This document shows positions 18,742 through 19,148 of a stretch of 19,148 nt of DNA, in pieces. Position 1 is the stretch's first letter; the number at the start of each line of letters is the position of its first letter. The DNA is taken from positions 1 to 19,148 of the forward strand of contig RFPQ01000002.1 in NCBI GenBank assembly GCA_009926035.1, read 5' to 3'. The notes beneath the pieces were generated by a model. It did no database searches and was not told the origin of the DNA. It saw only the letters and a program-made list of their open reading frames with translations. The stretch is from Betaproteobacteria bacterium (GTDB lineage: Bacteria; Pseudomonadota; Gammaproteobacteria; Burkholderiales; Methylophilaceae). Both the position numbers and the translations under genes were made by a program.

Positions 18742-19148
18742 CTAATTTTTAGTGATGAAATCCCAATTAATACAAGCATCATTGTGATAATCCAAAATCT
18801 GACAACGACTTGCGTTTCTTTCCAGCCTTTTTTTTCATAATGATGATGAAGTGGAGCCATAAGAAAAATTCGCTTACCAATACCATATTTAAATTTAGTA
18901 TATTTAAAATATATGACTTGAATAGCAACAGAAAAAGTCTCTACTACAAAAATTCCTCCCATAATAAATAAAACGATTTCTTGTCTTACGATAACTGCGA
19001 TCGTTCCTATAGCTGCTCCTAAAGCAAGTGCGCCTAAATCTCCCATAAAGACTTCTGCGGGATACGTGTTAAACCATAAAAATCCTAGGCCGGCACCTGC
19101 CATCGCAGTACAAAATATAGCCAATTCACCAGCGCCACTTATATAAGG
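18738..19148 (-). CDS. mraY: Phospho-N-acetylmuramoyl-pentapeptide transferase MraY, C-terminal part (cut by window edge)
   Basis: Inner-membrane enzyme that transfers phospho-MurNAc-pentapeptide from UDP to undecaprenyl phosphate, giving lipid I. The frame is open to the right edge and starts [20 protein letters not shown], matching the MraY interior; about 136 of roughly 360 residues are present. Landmarks are [22 protein letters not shown] with the conserved catalytic-site Asp, [11 protein letters not shown], the periplasm-proximal [20 protein letters not shown] and the signature [19 protein letters not shown] with the His cluster, followed by the last membrane helix. The stop overlaps the murD-ftsW start (ATGA). 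Confidence 0.96.
   Translation of the reverse strand, partial: PYISGAGELAIFCTAMAGAGLGFLWFNTYPAEVFMGDLGALALGAAIGTIAVIVRQEIVLFIMGGIFVVETFSVAIQVIYFKYTKFKYGIGKRIFLMAPLHHHYEKKGWKETQVVVRFWIITMMLVLIGISSLKIR

Overview
The window reads as chromosomal core DNA from a low-GC, streamlined betaproteobacterium. The best guess is a small-genome methylotroph of the Methylophilaceae type (OM43 or Methylopumilus-like). This rests on protein character, very AT-rich coding DNA, gaps of a few bases or overlapping start/stop codons, and the gene neighbourhoods; it was not tested by any search. I see no insertion sequence, phage gene, CRISPR array, tRNA or rRNA.

Layout. Positions 1-1003 (minus) hold the N-terminal half of transketolase. 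A 168-base gap with a perfect 9-bp-arm palindrome separates it from a thioredoxin-like protein (1172-1726, minus). Divergent from that, a plus-strand run at 1770-5662 encodes RsmE, an N-acetylglutamate synthase carrying an N-terminal XRE-type DNA-binding domain, ArgB (N-acetylglutamate kinase), and a HAD-family nucleotidase that starts with TTG directly after the argB stop. The first two steps of arginine synthesis are therefore side by side, and the first enzyme carries its own putative regulator domain with a dyad just upstream.

From 5668 to the right edge everything is on the minus strand. Read in the direction of transcription (right to left) it is the division and cell wall cluster: mraY (cut by the window edge), a single ORF joining murD and ftsW, murG, murC, murB, ddl, ftsQ, ftsA, ftsZ, lpxC. 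It continues with a 53-aa two-helix membrane protein whose ATG overlaps the lpxC stop, an NDUFA9-like NAD(P)-binding protein, and cca (CCA-adding enzyme), whose HD phosphohydrolase region has lost its signature residues. The cluster supplies cytoplasmic muropeptide synthesis (MurB, C, D, Ddl), lipid I/II synthesis (MraY, MurG), glycan polymerisation (FtsW), the divisome scaffold (FtsQ, A, Z) and the committed lipid A step (LpxC).

The points most worth a second look are the MurD-FtsW fusion, the XRE-ArgA fusion with its adjacent dyad, the HD-dead Cca, and the unannotated 53-aa membrane protein. Most of the rest is ordinary core metabolism.
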